A stretch of 64,000 nt of DNA. It comes from Aquimarina sp. Aq107. GTDB taxonomy: Bacteria > Bacteroidota > Bacteroidia > Flavobacteriales > Flavobacteriaceae. The position numbers were made by a program, and so were the translations under genes. The stretch lies in contig NZ_OX030782.1 in the NCBI RefSeq assembly GCF_943733665.1, positions 4,884,501-4,948,500 on the forward strand, read 5' to 3'. The number at the start of each line of letters is the position of its first letter. Positions within the stretch are counted from its first letter, which is position 1. Below, one piece after another: positions 1 to 8,515 of this stretch. The notes below the pieces were generated by a model, which did not search any database, was not told where the DNA came from, and was given only the letters and a program-made list of their open reading frames with translations.

Positions 1-1253
1 TCTATTTGAGCAGTTTTATTCTTTGCTTCAATATAAGGAAACGTATGAGCTCCGCATTCATTGCCCATTAGTAAAGAATCACATTGAGAAAAATTTCGAG
101 CATTGGTTGCTCTACTATTAATTTGTACCAATCCTCTATAACTATTTTGAGATTTTCCAGCAGAAATTCCTTTCGATATGATGGTACTTTTAGTGTTCTT
201 TCCTAGGTGGATCATCTTGGTTCCGGTATCAGCTTGCTGAAAATTATTAGTTACAGCAATAGAATAAAATTCACCAACAGAATTATCTCCTTTAAGAATA
301 CAGGAAGGATATTTCCAGGTTACAGCTGAACCAGTTTCTACTTGAGTCCAAGAGATTTTAGCATTTGTTTCGCAAATCCCTCGTTTAGTAACGAAATTGT
401 AAACACCACCTTTTCCTTCGGCGTTACCGGGATACCAGTTTTGCACAGTAGAATATTTGATCTCTGCATCATCCAATGCGATTAATTCTACAACTGCTGC
501 GTGTAGTTGATTTTCATCTCGTGAAGGAGCAGTACAGCCCTCTAAATAGCTTACATAACTACCTTGGTCCGCTATTACTAAAGTGCGCTCGAATTGACCT
601 GTTCCTGCTTGATTAATCCTAAAATAAGTAGATAGTTCCATTGGACATCTTACACCTTTCGGGATATAACAAAAAGATCCATCGCTAAAAACAGCAGAGT
701 TTAAGGCAGCGTAATAATTATCTTTTTGAGGAACAACAGATCCAATATGTTTTTTTACCAGTTCAGGATGTTCTTGTATTGCTTCAGAAATAGAACAAAA
801 TATAATACCTTTTTCTGCAAGAGTATCTTTAAAAGTGGTGGCAACAGAAACAGAATCCATCACAATATCTACTGCGACACCAGCTAATTTTTTTTGTTCA
901 TCCAAAGAGATACCTAACCTTTTGAAGGTATCTAGTAATTCTGGATCAACTTCATCAAGACTGTCATATTTTGGCTTTTTATTAGGCGCCGAGTAATAAG
1001 AAATATCTTGAAAATTAGGTTTTTCGTAATTTACGTTAGCCCATTCAGGCTCTTCCATTTGTTCCCACACTTTAAATGCCTCAAGTCTCCAGTCAGTCAT
1101 CCATTGAGGTTCATTTTTTTTCTTTGAAATCGCACGAACAATATCTTCATTAAGACCAACAGGAAATGTTTCAGATTCTATATCAGTATAAAACCCGTAC
1201 TCATATTCTTTGGTTTCTAATTCTTTTTTTAAGTCGTCTTCAGTATATGCCAT
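1..1253 (-). CDS. sufB: Fe-S cluster assembly protein SufB, N-terminal part (3' end outside window)
   Basis: Reverse-strand frame open from an ATG at 1253 to the window edge, about 417 codons. It starts MAYTEDDLKKEL and contains segments typical of SufB, such as GVRCPMELSTYFRINQ, GCTAPSRDENQLHAAVVEL and KGGVYNFVTKRG. SufB is a cytosolic scaffold that, with SufC and SufD, builds Fe-S clusters. Full-length SufB is usually 480-500 residues, so the last 60-80 codons and probably sufC/sufD lie to the left of position 1. It follows the SufA-like gene after 44 bp on the same strand, so the two are probably co-transcribed. The family assignment is very secure; only the C-terminus is unseen. Confidence 0.96.
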   Translation of the reverse strand, partial: MAYTEDDLKKELETKEYEYGFYTDIESETFPVGLNEDIVRAISKKKNEPQWMTDWRLEAFKVWEQMEEPEWANVNYEKPNFQDISYYSAPNKKPKYDSLDEVDPELLDTFKRLGISLDEQKKLAGVAVDIVMDSVSVATTFKDTLAEKGIIFCSISEAIQEHPELVKKHIGSVVPQKDNYYAALNSAVFSDGSFCYIPKGVRCPMELSTYFRINQAGTGQFERTLVIADQGSYVSYLEGCTAPSRDENQLHAAVVELIALDDAEIKYSTVQNWYPGNAEGKGGVYNFVTKRGICETNAKISWTQVETGSAVTWKYPSCILKGDNSVGEFYSIAVTNNFQQADTGTKMIHLGKNTKSTIISKGISAGKSQNSYRGLVQINSRATNARNFSQCDSLLMGNECGAHTFPYIEAKNKTAQI

Positions 1254-1297
1254 CTTGCTAAGTCTTAAGGGGTAGCTTAAGATCTTTTTTTAAATTT

Positions 1298-1627
1298 TTA
1301 AAGGGAAAAACTTTCTCCGCAACCGCAGGTTCTGTTTGCGTTTGGGTTATTAAAAACGAAACCGGTTCCATTAAGACCTCCGGAATATTCTAGTGTAGTA
1401 CCAATAAGGTATAAAAAGCTTTTTTTATCAACAATTATTTTTACACCATTGTCTTCAAAAACTTTATCTCCTTCTTCTTGAGTTTTATCAAATTTTAAGT
1501 CATATGATAAACCGGAACAACCTCCACTTTTAACACCTACACGAATGTAGTCTGAAGAAGCGTCATAACCGTCATCACTCATCAATTCTACGACTTTCTT
1601 TTTAGCTGTGTCTGATACCTTAATCAT
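1298..1627 (-). CDS. sufA: SufA/IscA-type iron-sulfur cluster carrier (HesB-like)
   Basis: 109 residues, the usual length for A-type Fe-S carriers. The three conserved cysteines are present: C37 in SGGCSG and C101/C103 in the C-terminal TCGCG motif. These ligate the cluster or iron that the protein passes from the SufBCD scaffold to client apoproteins. It is the first gene of a leftward suf operon, with sufB next. A -7 element lies 33-40 bp upstream of the ATG. Whether it is best named SufA, IscA or ErpA cannot be decided from sequence alone; the suf context favours SufA. Confidence 0.93.
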   Translation of the reverse strand: MIKVSDTAKKKVVELMSDDGYDASSDYIRVGVKSGGCSGLSYDLKFDKTQEEGDKVFEDNGVKIIVDKKSFLYLIGTTLEYSGGLNGTGFVFNNPNANRTCGCGESFSL

Positions 1628-1961
1628 ATTTTATAGATAGATTAATTCTAAATTGAATGCAAATATACTACATAAGTAGGTTTTATTTACATAACCTAAC
1701 ATTTATCTAACATATATTGGAATAGGTATAATCTATAATCAAAATATACTTATGAATGTGTTTCGTATTTATTTATAAAATTTAATATTGATTTAAATCA
1801 AAAATGAGATTTAATTTCCTAGCAGTTATTGGTGCTTTTTCACAAAACTATAATATTATAATAACATTTTTTTATGACGTGTAATAGCAATTTTAACGTT
1901 CCTTGAGTTAAGGAAATCAATAGAGAAGAATTGCTTTTTTGGAATCGTAAATTTTTCAGAA
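1628..1961. other. Intergenic region between divergent suf and LytTR operons
   Basis: 334 bp without a convincing gene. It holds the leftward suf -7 element at 1660-1667, a short direct repeat (CTAACATTTA / CTAACATATA) near 1696-1717, and a 17-nt dyad TTCCTT-GAGTT-AAGGAA at 1909-1925, 37 bp before the response-regulator ATG. The dyad could be an operator or a leader hairpin for the regulator gene. No perfect TAnnTTTG was found for the rightward promoter. A reverse-strand open frame (1856-2107) overlaps the regulator gene and looks like a shadow. Confidence 0.5.
1660..1667 (-). promoter_or_regulatory. -7 promoter element for the sufA-sufB operon
   Basis: Read on the minus strand this is TATATTTG, a perfect match to the Bacteroidota -7 consensus TAnnTTTG, about 33 bp upstream of the sufA start codon. 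It predicts a leader of roughly 25 nt. I did not find a convincing -33 TTG at the usual distance, so the call rests on the -7 match and position. Confidence 0.5.
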
Positions 1962-2666
1962 ATGAATTCAATTAAGTCAATTTTAATCGACGACGAGGAA
2001 GATGCTATCCAATCATTAGAATGGAAGATTTGTCGGTATTGTCCGCATATTGAAATTGTTGAGACAATTTCTAATCCTTTAGAGGCAATAAAAGTCATAG
2101 AAAACACAAATTTTGATTGTGTTTTTATAGATATAAAGATGCCAAACCTTAGTGGTTTTGATATTTTAGAAGCACTACACCAAAGAGACTTCTTTGTTGT
2201 GATAACATCTGCTTTTGAGAATTATGCGTTAAAAGCCATACAATTTTCGGTTTTTGATTACTTACTGAAGCCTATTGATAAGGATGATCTAGTACGGGTC
2301 TATAAAAAACTTTGTCAGCATATTAATATCAATAACCCTTCTCAATCAGCAATAATAAAACTTTGTGTAAATGGAGTAATTCATTTTTTAAAAAAAGATG
2401 AGATTATAATGTTAAAGGCAGAAGGAAATTATACCAAGGTATTTTTAATTAATAACCGTAAGTTGTTTTTATCAAAAACCTTAAAAGAGGTTACAGAGGT
2501 ATTACCAGAAAGTTGCTTTTTTAGGGTGCATAATTCTTATTGTATTAATCTAAGTCATGTACAGGAATACAGAAAGAATCAAGGAGGCATTATAATTATG
2601 AGTAATGGTCAACACGCTAGTATTAGTAGAAATCGAAAAAATGAATTTTTAATAAAGATGCACTAA
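1962..2666 (+). CDS. LytTR-family response regulator
   Basis: 234 residues. An N-terminal receiver domain (about 5-120) has the acidic pair D10/D11, phospho-acceptor D57 in FIDIKMP, T82/S83 and the conserved K103 in LLKP. A C-terminal LytTR DNA-binding domain (about 135-234) includes FFRVHNSYCINLSHV. Such regulators bind pairs of short direct repeats spaced two helical turns apart. The partner histidine kinase begins 11 bp after the stop codon, so the two form one operon. A candidate target site lies just beyond that operon, at 4003-4032. The class is certain; the signal and regulon are unknown. Confidence 0.95.
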   Translation: MNSIKSILIDDEEDAIQSLEWKICRYCPHIEIVETISNPLEAIKVIENTNFDCVFIDIKMPNLSGFDILEALHQRDFFVVITSAFENYALKAIQFSVFDYLLKPIDKDDLVRVYKKLCQHININNPSQSAIIKLCVNGVIHFLKKDEIIMLKAEGNYTKVFLINNRKLFLSKTLKEVTEVLPESCFFRVHNSYCINLSHVQEYRKNQGGIIIMSNGQHASISRNRKNEFLIKMH

Positions 2667-2677
2667 ATCTTTTTTGT

Positions 2678-3982
2678 TTGGATTTTCAAAACTTCAACAT
2701 ATGGTTACAAGGAGTATTATTTGTGATTTCTTTATATCCTTTATTGATATACTTCAGAAGTAAAAACAAAATATTTCTTTTTTATAGTCTTTATGTAATT
2801 TGTCTTCTTTTTTATTTTTCATATTATGGATCCATTGTTTTTTACGAATTATTTTTTTCTTATCGAAAGCCAATTATATTCTATGGAGTTCAGTTTTTGG
2901 CATATTCTTTTTATATCTCGTTCATGCGAGAATTGTTAGAAACTAAAAAATATGTTCGTAAATGGGATTACATTTTAAACGTTACAAGATGGGTTTTTAT
3001 AGGTTGTATTTTTTTGATAGGAATATTAGACGTTTTAGTATCATCAAAAGAACTTTTTGTATTTGTTGCTCTTGTTCTGGTTTTAATGACGGTTTTTGCT
3101 TTTGTAAGTTATTTTAAGGTATATAAAATTGAAGCTTCTCAAGTCAAATTACTTATTGCAGGGTCATGTATTTATGTGATTATGGCCAACATAAGCCTTT
3201 ACTTTTCTTATACTAGATATAATAAATCATTTGATTCTATAATTTTTATGGAAATAGGAGCAATTCTAGAAGTTTTGATTTTTGCTTTGGCGATTGGTAA
3301 TAAAATTAAGAAAATCTCCGATGATAAAAAAGAAACTCAATTGAGGTTAATGAGGAGTTCATTAGAAGCTTCTGAACTTAAAATAATAGCGCTTAAAGCA
3401 CAGATGAACCCTCATTTTATCTTCAATGTTCTTAATTCAATAAACAATTATATTCTTAAAAATGATATCGAGAAAGCATCAGATTATTTAACTAAATTTT
3501 CAAAGCTAATTAGAAGAGTATTAAAAAATTCTACGGAAAGAACAATTTCATTATCGCAGGAGATAGAAGTTGTTAAAAGTTATGTCGAATTGGAAAGATT
3601 AAGAATTAAAAGTGATTTTTCTTTTTGCTTAGAAAAAACAACAGACCTCTCTAAAATAAAAATTCCTCCGCTTTGTTTACAACCATTTATTGAAAATGCT
3701 ATTTGGCATGGTTTACAATCTAAAAAATCAGAAAAACTATTACAAATTAAAATTAAACAACCTGACAAGGAAAGTGTGGAAATAGAAATTGTAGATAATG
3801 GCATTGGAAGAAAAAATGCGTCAGAATTAAAAAACACTTCGGATAACGGCTCGTTTGGATCAAAGGTCACAAGGGAGAGAATTCTTGCGATACATCCTAA
3901 AAATAGATTGTTTATAGAGGATTTTGAAAAAGAAAACGTATTAGAACCAGGAACTAAGGTTACTATTCATTTACATAAATAG
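2678..3982 (+). CDS. LytS-like membrane sensor histidine kinase
   Basis: 434 residues. About six or seven hydrophobic segments fill residues 8-207, followed by a short coiled linker and a His_kinase (LytS/YehU type) domain with phospho-acceptor H246 in AQMNPHFIFN. An ATPase domain follows, with N-box FIENAIWHG and G-box DNGIG. It should phosphorylate the LytTR regulator encoded 11 bp upstream. The start is unusual: an in-frame stop sits at 2642-2644 and no ATG or GTG follows before the first transmembrane segment, so TTG at 2678 is the best start. No sensory domain is recognisable apart from the membrane region. Confidence 0.92.
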   Translation: MDFQNFNIWLQGVLFVISLYPLLIYFRSKNKIFLFYSLYVICLLFYFSYYGSIVFYELFFSYRKPIIFYGVQFLAYSFYISFMRELLETKKYVRKWDYILNVTRWVFIGCIFLIGILDVLVSSKELFVFVALVLVLMTVFAFVSYFKVYKIEASQVKLLIAGSCIYVIMANISLYFSYTRYNKSFDSIIFMEIGAILEVLIFALAIGNKIKKISDDKKETQLRLMRSSLEASELKIIALKAQMNPHFIFNVLNSINNYILKNDIEKASDYLTKFSKLIRRVLKNSTERTISLSQEIEVVKSYVELERLRIKSDFSFCLEKTTDLSKIKIPPLCLQPFIENAIWHGLQSKKSEKLLQIKIKQPDKESVEIEIVDNGIGRKNASELKNTSDNGSFGSKVTRERILAIHPKNRLFIEDFEKENVLEPGTKVTIHLHK

Positions 3983-4002
3983 CAAGCTATCATTCTTTAT
4001 GA

Positions 4003-4073
4003 ACCATCTACTAAATATTTTAAACCATCTACTAATATTTAGAATTCTGTAGTACTTAACTTCTATAACTTTG
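4003..4073 (+). promoter_or_regulatory. Putative LytTR operator (two direct repeats) plus -7 element
   Basis: ACCATCTAC occurs at 4003-4011 and again at 4024-4032, exactly 21 bp apart, inside two longer near-identical copies (4002-4020 and 4023-4040). Two 9-bp direct repeats with a 12-bp spacer is the known layout for LytTR-domain binding sites such as those of AgrA. A perfect -7 element TAACTTTG follows at 4066-4073, so the second repeat abuts the -33 region, as expected for an activator. The site lies immediately after the LytTR/kinase operon and upstream of the lipoprotein gene at 4179, which is its likely target. Binding is inference. Confidence 0.6.
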
Positions 4074-4178
4074 ATAGTGTGTCTATTTTGAATACGCAGG
4101 TATTTAAGGACAAAATTGATTTTGCGCAAATCAAGAAACCTAAGAACTATATTGTTCACTAACTCTTAAAACAATTTT

Positions 4179-5120
4179 ATGAAAACCGTAAACAAAGTTA
4201 TCGTTAAAATTATGCAGATTGCATTGGTTTTAATGTTTGTATTTTCTTGTACAAAAGATGAAACAGCAGAGATGTATCAAGAACCAGATGCACTGTTAGA
4301 ATCAGAATACGGACTAGAAGCAATTTCTGATAAAGAAATTCCTCAAGAAGTCCTAAATCAGCTAGAAGCAACAAAAGACAATTTAGAAAAATACATGAAT
4401 GATGTATTACAAATTGTTGATTATACCATCATAGGAAAAGTTCCTAATACGAAAAGTTTAAATAAGACTTTTGAAGCAATATCAAAATCCTCTTCGACTG
4501 TAGCTTATGGTAATATTATGGATCCCGAAACAGTTGTTATTGGGAATTTAAACAAGTTGCTTCCTAGTAAAACGCAGGAAGGAAGCGATCTTTTAAAAGA
4601 ATATGCATCCGATCAGATTAAAGTGGGAGATAAAGCAATCGAATTAACCTGGAATTATAAAGGAGAAACTTTGAAGACAACAACATTTTATAATGATGAA
4701 GGCATTACTTGGGATAATCTTATGATAGGTCTTATTATGATGAATCCAGAATCTGAACTTAAGAATAATGCTAATGAAAAAGCTGGAGTTAGCTGGAATT
4801 CATACAAAAGAAGCTGGTATGGAAATTGGCTTTGGGGTTCTAGAAGGGGAACTATTTATTATGAAATAACAGTGTATCATACTAATGGCACAGTCAGTAA
4901 TACTGATATTACAGATTATGGACATATGAATATTGGGTCCGCTAAATCAGAAAGCAGAGTGTTAAAAGAAACAGGAAGTTATGGTAGAGGTCAATATGCC
5001 TTAGGACTTTGTACACCAATCGCTTCATTAAAATTTAATGAAGATAATTTTGAGGTTTCTGTCAGCGGAGTAGGAAGTAATATTATTTCCAATGGAACTA
5101 AGTCTCTTTATCCAAATTAA
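4179..5120 (+). CDS. Lipoprotein of unknown function, likely target of the adjacent LytTR system
   Basis: 313 residues with a lipoprotein signal peptide ending FVFSC (C24), followed by an acidic segment that in flavobacteria favours surface export. I recognise no domain. Features visible are a helical charged segment at about 45-80 and a Trp/Tyr/Arg-rich patch at about 205-235 (RSWYGNWLWGSRRG). It follows the kinase gene by about 200 bp, but with its own putative LytTR operator and -7 element, and it ends at a strong bidirectional terminator. The leader would be about 100 nt. A functional link to the two-component system is inferred from position and operator only. Confidence 0.8.
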   Translation: MKTVNKVIVKIMQIALVLMFVFSCTKDETAEMYQEPDALLESEYGLEAISDKEIPQEVLNQLEATKDNLEKYMNDVLQIVDYTIIGKVPNTKSLNKTFEAISKSSSTVAYGNIMDPETVVIGNLNKLLPSKTQEGSDLLKEYASDQIKVGDKAIELTWNYKGETLKTTTFYNDEGITWDNLMIGLIMMNPESELKNNANEKAGVSWNSYKRSWYGNWLWGSRRGTIYYEITVYHTNGTVSNTDITDYGHMNIGSAKSESRVLKETGSYGRGQYALGLCTPIASLKFNEDNFEVSVSGVGSNIISNGTKSLYPN

Positions 5121-5154
5121 ACAAGGATAGAAGTTAAAATGAAGATATAAAAAG

Positions 5155-5189
5155 AAAGCTGTGAATAAACACTATTTATTCACAGCTTT
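5155..5189. terminator. Bidirectional intrinsic terminator
   Basis: Perfect 15-bp stem (5155-5169 with 5175-5189) and a 5-nt loop, with T-rich flanks in both directions. It lies between the convergent lipoprotein gene (stop at 5120) and the MbnH-like gene (stop codon at 5191-5193), and can serve both. Confidence 0.9.
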
Positions 5190-5190
5190 T

Positions 5191-6243
5191 TTAGAATTCA
5201 GAAAAACGATTATCATTTACAAAATTATCATCCGTTAATGTTTTTAAAAAGGAGATAATCTGATTTTTTTCTTCTTCAGTCATCGGAATTCCTATAATTG
5301 TTCCATCATTATTTTTAAAAACGGGATCTATTGTTTCTGAGTCAACCATACCATCACTATAATGATCTAGTACATCATTTAATGTTTTTAATCTACCATC
5401 GTGCATGTAAGGAAAGGTTAATTCGACATTTCTTAACGTAGGCACCTTAAATTTATGTAGATCAGAAGCAAGACCAGTAACACGGTTTCGGCCTATATCA
5501 TTATATTCTGGATCTACTGGTAATCCGTTATTACGATATGATTGATCTGTCAATAATGTTCCAGAATGGCAAGAAGCACATTTAGAGGAGAATAATTCAA
5601 AACCAGCAGCTTCATCATCAGTAAAAACAGATCCTTCGTTTCTCTCGATTTTATCGTATTTAGAGTTTGATGAAATCATCATAATCATAAATTGTGATAA
5701 CGCTTTGAGTAAATTTTCAGAGTTGATTTTTTGATCTTCAAATGCCTCGGCAAACAGCATTACATATTCGGGTTGTTCTTCGAGTTTTTTAATAATACTT
5801 GAAAAAGACTCATTCATTTCTACTTCTGCGGTAATAGGAATAATAGGTTGCAGGTCTAAATGTATGGCAGCACCATCCCAAGTAAATTCTTTCATAAATG
5901 CGAGGTTATGTAATGGTTGTGCATTACGTGTTCCAAGTGCACCATTTACTCCATGACTTACGATATGTGTATGATGTGTAAAAGCAAAATCCTGAATATG
6001 ACAGAATCCACAAGATATAACACCATCAGAAGACAAGCGACCATCATAAAATAATTTTTTGCCTAATTCGAATCCTTTTTCTGTGGGAGGATTAAGTGTT
6101 ACATTATATGTTGGTTCTGGGAAATTGGAAGGAATTGTAAATTCCAACGCTGGATTTTGATTAATAGGTACATAATCTTCTTTATCAGAACCGCACGCGA
6201 CTCCAAGAAGAATTAAAACTATGTAACCTATTTTTTTTATCAT
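5191..6243 (-). CDS. MbnH-like di-heme enzyme (MauG/cytochrome c peroxidase superfamily)
   Basis: 350-residue lipoprotein (lipobox LLGVAC, C17) with two c-type heme motifs, CGFCH (C78, C81, H82) and CASCH (C222, C225, H226), the arrangement of bacterial di-heme peroxidases and MauG. It begins directly after the stop codon of an MbnP-like gene, with no intergenic base. In characterised MbnPH pairs (Methylosinus trichosporium) MbnH oxidises a Trp of MbnP to kynurenine, which creates a copper site. The pairing here makes that role more likely than simple H2O2 detoxification. It is the last gene of an operon 8390 to 5191. The heme-enzyme class is certain; the MbnH role is inferred from the neighbour. 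Confidence 0.88.
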   Translation of the reverse strand: MIKKIGYIVLILLGVACGSDKEDYVPINQNPALEFTIPSNFPEPTYNVTLNPPTEKGFELGKKLFYDGRLSSDGVISCGFCHIQDFAFTHHTHIVSHGVNGALGTRNAQPLHNLAFMKEFTWDGAAIHLDLQPIIPITAEVEMNESFSSIIKKLEEQPEYVMLFAEAFEDQKINSENLLKALSQFMIMMISSNSKYDKIERNEGSVFTDDEAAGFELFSSKCASCHSGTLLTDQSYRNNGLPVDPEYNDIGRNRVTGLASDLHKFKVPTLRNVELTFPYMHDGRLKTLNDVLDHYSDGMVDSETIDPVFKNNDGTIIGIPMTEEEKNQIISFLKTLTDDNFVNDNRFSEF

Positions 6244-7020
6244 TTAATTAGAAGTGTTGATAGTAAACATTGTGCTTATATTTTCTGCTAAGATAGGTGC
6301 ATTTACTGGATCTACTTGAACATCACTTTTTTGCTGAAGAGAATGAGTATTTGTACTGTCAAAAATTTTAGAAACATCTGTATCAATTGATAAGTTAGAA
6401 GTAACCTGATCTTCAATGGTAATAGTATTGGATATATCTAATGTAATTTCTTTATAATTATCCAAAACTTCTCCATGACTTCCTATATGTAATAAAAAAT
6501 CACTTGCAGTTCCTCCTTGAGGAGTAAACGAACCTTCGAACTTAACAAACTTATAACCAGCGGACCAAGACCATAACATTCCTTGTTCTTCTGCTGTTGG
6601 AATAAAATTAGCAACTCCGTTTAAAGGATAATTGGATTGATCAACTCCAACACCAAATTTGATTTTGGTATATTCACCAACATCAATATTACTAAGTGAA
6701 ATTTGCTTGCTCGATGATACCTCTTCATTAATTAAGAAATAACTATCTGCAACTGGATATATAAATTCATCTCCGTTTTCTTTTATTAAAACAATATTAC
6801 TAATGATATATTTTAGTTCAGAAACGGTATAATTTTCATTACTCTGGTTATCGTAAGATTCTGTATTTAGTACTAAAAGTTCAGTACCAACTTTATTAAT
6901 GAAATCTATATCTAATGCGCCAAATTTAGGAGTATTGTCAATATCTACTACATTTGGATCATCATCCTTACAAGATATTACTGTTATTAGAGCGAGTATT
7001 ATTAATGTGAGTTTTTTCAT
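6244..7020 (-). CDS. MbnP-like copper-binding lipoprotein, partner of the di-heme enzyme
   Basis: 258 residues; lipobox VISC (C17) followed by DDD. The central segment resembles the MbnP family core: GMLWSWSAGYKFVKFEG at about 147-163 with W150 and W152, then LLHIGSHG with H178 and H182. In the family one Trp is converted to kynurenine and helps bind copper. Unlike the four-Cys subgroup, this protein has no Cys beyond the lipobox. Its stop codon touches the start of the MbnH-like gene, and it follows the propeller lipoprotein gene by 14 bp, so all three look co-transcribed. Family recognition is by motif and pairing; copper binding is inferred. Confidence 0.82.
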   Translation of the reverse strand: MKKLTLIILALITVISCKDDDPNVVDIDNTPKFGALDIDFINKVGTELLVLNTESYDNQSNENYTVSELKYIISNIVLIKENGDEFIYPVADSYFLINEEVSSSKQISLSNIDVGEYTKIKFGVGVDQSNYPLNGVANFIPTAEEQGMLWSWSAGYKFVKFEGSFTPQGGTASDFLLHIGSHGEVLDNYKEITLDISNTITIEDQVTSNLSIDTDVSKIFDSTNTHSLQQKSDVQVDPVNAPILAENISTMFTINTSN

Positions 7021-7034
7021 TTTTTGTGTCTTTG

Positions 7035-8390
7035 TTATTTATATTTTATAATTAAGAGGTCTTTAGATCCTTTATTATTTGGGATGTCAAAATCATTACT
7101 TTCTGAGTTCCCAACTACTACTATTTTTTTATCCGAAGTTTGGATACAACTAAAACCAATATCATTCGCACTTCCACCTGTTGTTTCGTTCCATAATATA
7201 TCACCATTGGCATTAATTATCATATTCCAGAGGTCAGCCTGACCTTTATTGTCTGAAACATCTAGGTCAGTACTTCTAGTGTTTCCTGTGAGTATAAAAT
7301 TCCCATCATCCATTCTATGAATTCCTCTACCGGTGTCAAATTCTGTTCCACCAATAGATTTTTGCCATATAAGATTACCTGTGGTATCAATTTGTATGAC
7401 CCATAAGTCCGCAACTCCCTTGGCATTAGTTATGTAGCCATCACTACTTCTGGTATCCCCTACAATAATATATTTTCCATCGCCTGTAGCTTCTATCGTA
7501 TAGCTAGTATCAATTTGCGAGCCTCCAAAAGATTTTTCCCATACTAGGGTTCCTTCAGAATTAATTTTTATAATCCAAAAATCGTAACTACCATTGTTAT
7601 TGGTGATATTTACATCTATACTCTCAGATGAACCAATCATAATATAGCCTTCATCTTCTGTTTGTATCACATCGTAACCCCTATCATTGCCAGTTCCTCC
7701 AAAATAATGATTCCATTCCTGATTTCCTTCAGCATCCAGTTTGATTCCCCAAAAAGAACTTCCACCGTGCAATGTGGTAACATTTTTGTTAGCCTTCCCA
7801 CCATCATTAATATCTGCTGCCTCAATAAAGCCAGTAATAAAATAACCATTATCTGCAGTTTGTATGACAGAAAAAGCTTGATCAATACCACCAAAACCAA
7901 AACTTTTTTCCCAAGAAATTTCTCCTGTTACATTTGTTTTGATCATCCATAAATCCTGAAGTCCCGCATTGGTACTTACATCCTCATCATTACTTCTACT
8001 ATACCCAACTATTACAAACCCACCATCTGTGGCTTGTATTAGTTTTGTTGCACTATCCTCATTCGTACCACCATAGGTTTTACTCCATTGTAGATCGCCA
8101 TCCTGGTTTAATTTAAGCAACCAATAATCACTATCTGTTGCTGTTTTATCAATGATATCGCCATCGAGACTTTGCGTAAATCCAGCAATTGCATACCCTC
8201 CATCTAGTGTTTCTACTACAGATACTGCACTGTCTTCATTGCTTCCACCAAAAGTTTTGCTCCATTCTATCTCACCCTGAAATTCACTATCTGGGGTAAT
8301 TACAGGTTCATTTGTGTTGTTATTATCTTTGCTGCAACTTATCAAATTGATTAGTATAATAAAGACGGCTGGGGTTTTAAAGAAGTTCAT
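7035..8390 (-). CDS. Seven-repeat (predicted beta-propeller) lipoprotein, copy 1
   Basis: 451 residues, lipobox NLISC followed by SKD. The mature protein is seven units of about 55-60 residues, each starting W-x-KTFGG or a variant (KTYGG, KSFGF, HYFGG, KSFGG, KSIGG, ETTGG), then D.GGY.I.G.S.S.D.D, then DFW.IK.. G. Seven such units suggest a seven-bladed propeller displayed on the cell surface. It is first in an operon with the MbnP/MbnH-like pair and is closely similar to the next gene upstream (8516-9880). The function is unknown; a partner or scaffold for the MbnP system, or adhesion, are possibilities. Confidence 0.85.
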   Translation of the reverse strand: MNFFKTPAVFIILINLISCSKDNNNTNEPVITPDSEFQGEIEWSKTFGGSNEDSAVSVVETLDGGYAIAGFTQSLDGDIIDKTATDSDYWLLKLNQDGDLQWSKTYGGTNEDSATKLIQATDGGFVIVGYSRSNDEDVSTNAGLQDLWMIKTNVTGEISWEKSFGFGGIDQAFSVIQTADNGYFITGFIEAADINDGGKANKNVTTLHGGSSFWGIKLDAEGNQEWNHYFGGTGNDRGYDVIQTEDEGYIMIGSSESIDVNITNNNGSYDFWIIKINSEGTLVWEKSFGGSQIDTSYTIEATGDGKYIIVGDTRSSDGYITNAKGVADLWVIQIDTTGNLIWQKSIGGTEFDTGRGIHRMDDGNFILTGNTRSTDLDVSDNKGQADLWNMIINANGDILWNETTGGSANDIGFSCIQTSDKKIVVVGNSESNDFDIPNNKGSKDLLIIKYK

Positions 8391-8424
8391 TAATTTTTCA
8401 TTTCGTAATTTGAGGTATACTTTA

Positions 8425-8432
8425 CAAAATTA
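8425..8432 (-). promoter_or_regulatory. -7 promoter element for the propeller-mbnP-mbnH operon
   Basis: Minus-strand TAATTTTG matches TAnnTTTG and lies 35 bp upstream of the 8390 start codon, predicting a leader of about 28 nt. No clear -33 TTG was seen at standard spacing. Confidence 0.45.
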
Positions 8433-8515
8433 CTGTTGTGAGTAACTAAATAAATTTTCACTGTTTTTTTTAAAAAACATAAATTTCTTTAATAACGAAT
8501 TCAAAGCCTTATTTA

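Noticed and set aside
1263..1282. Hairpin between sufA and sufB as a terminator
   Set aside because: The 7-bp stem TCTTAAG / CTTAAGA has no T tail on the transcribed strand, and the genes are normally co-transcribed.
7024..7952. Open frames on the plus strand opposite the propeller and mbnP genes
   Set aside because: They lie antisense to well-supported genes, have no recognisable protein features and no start signals.
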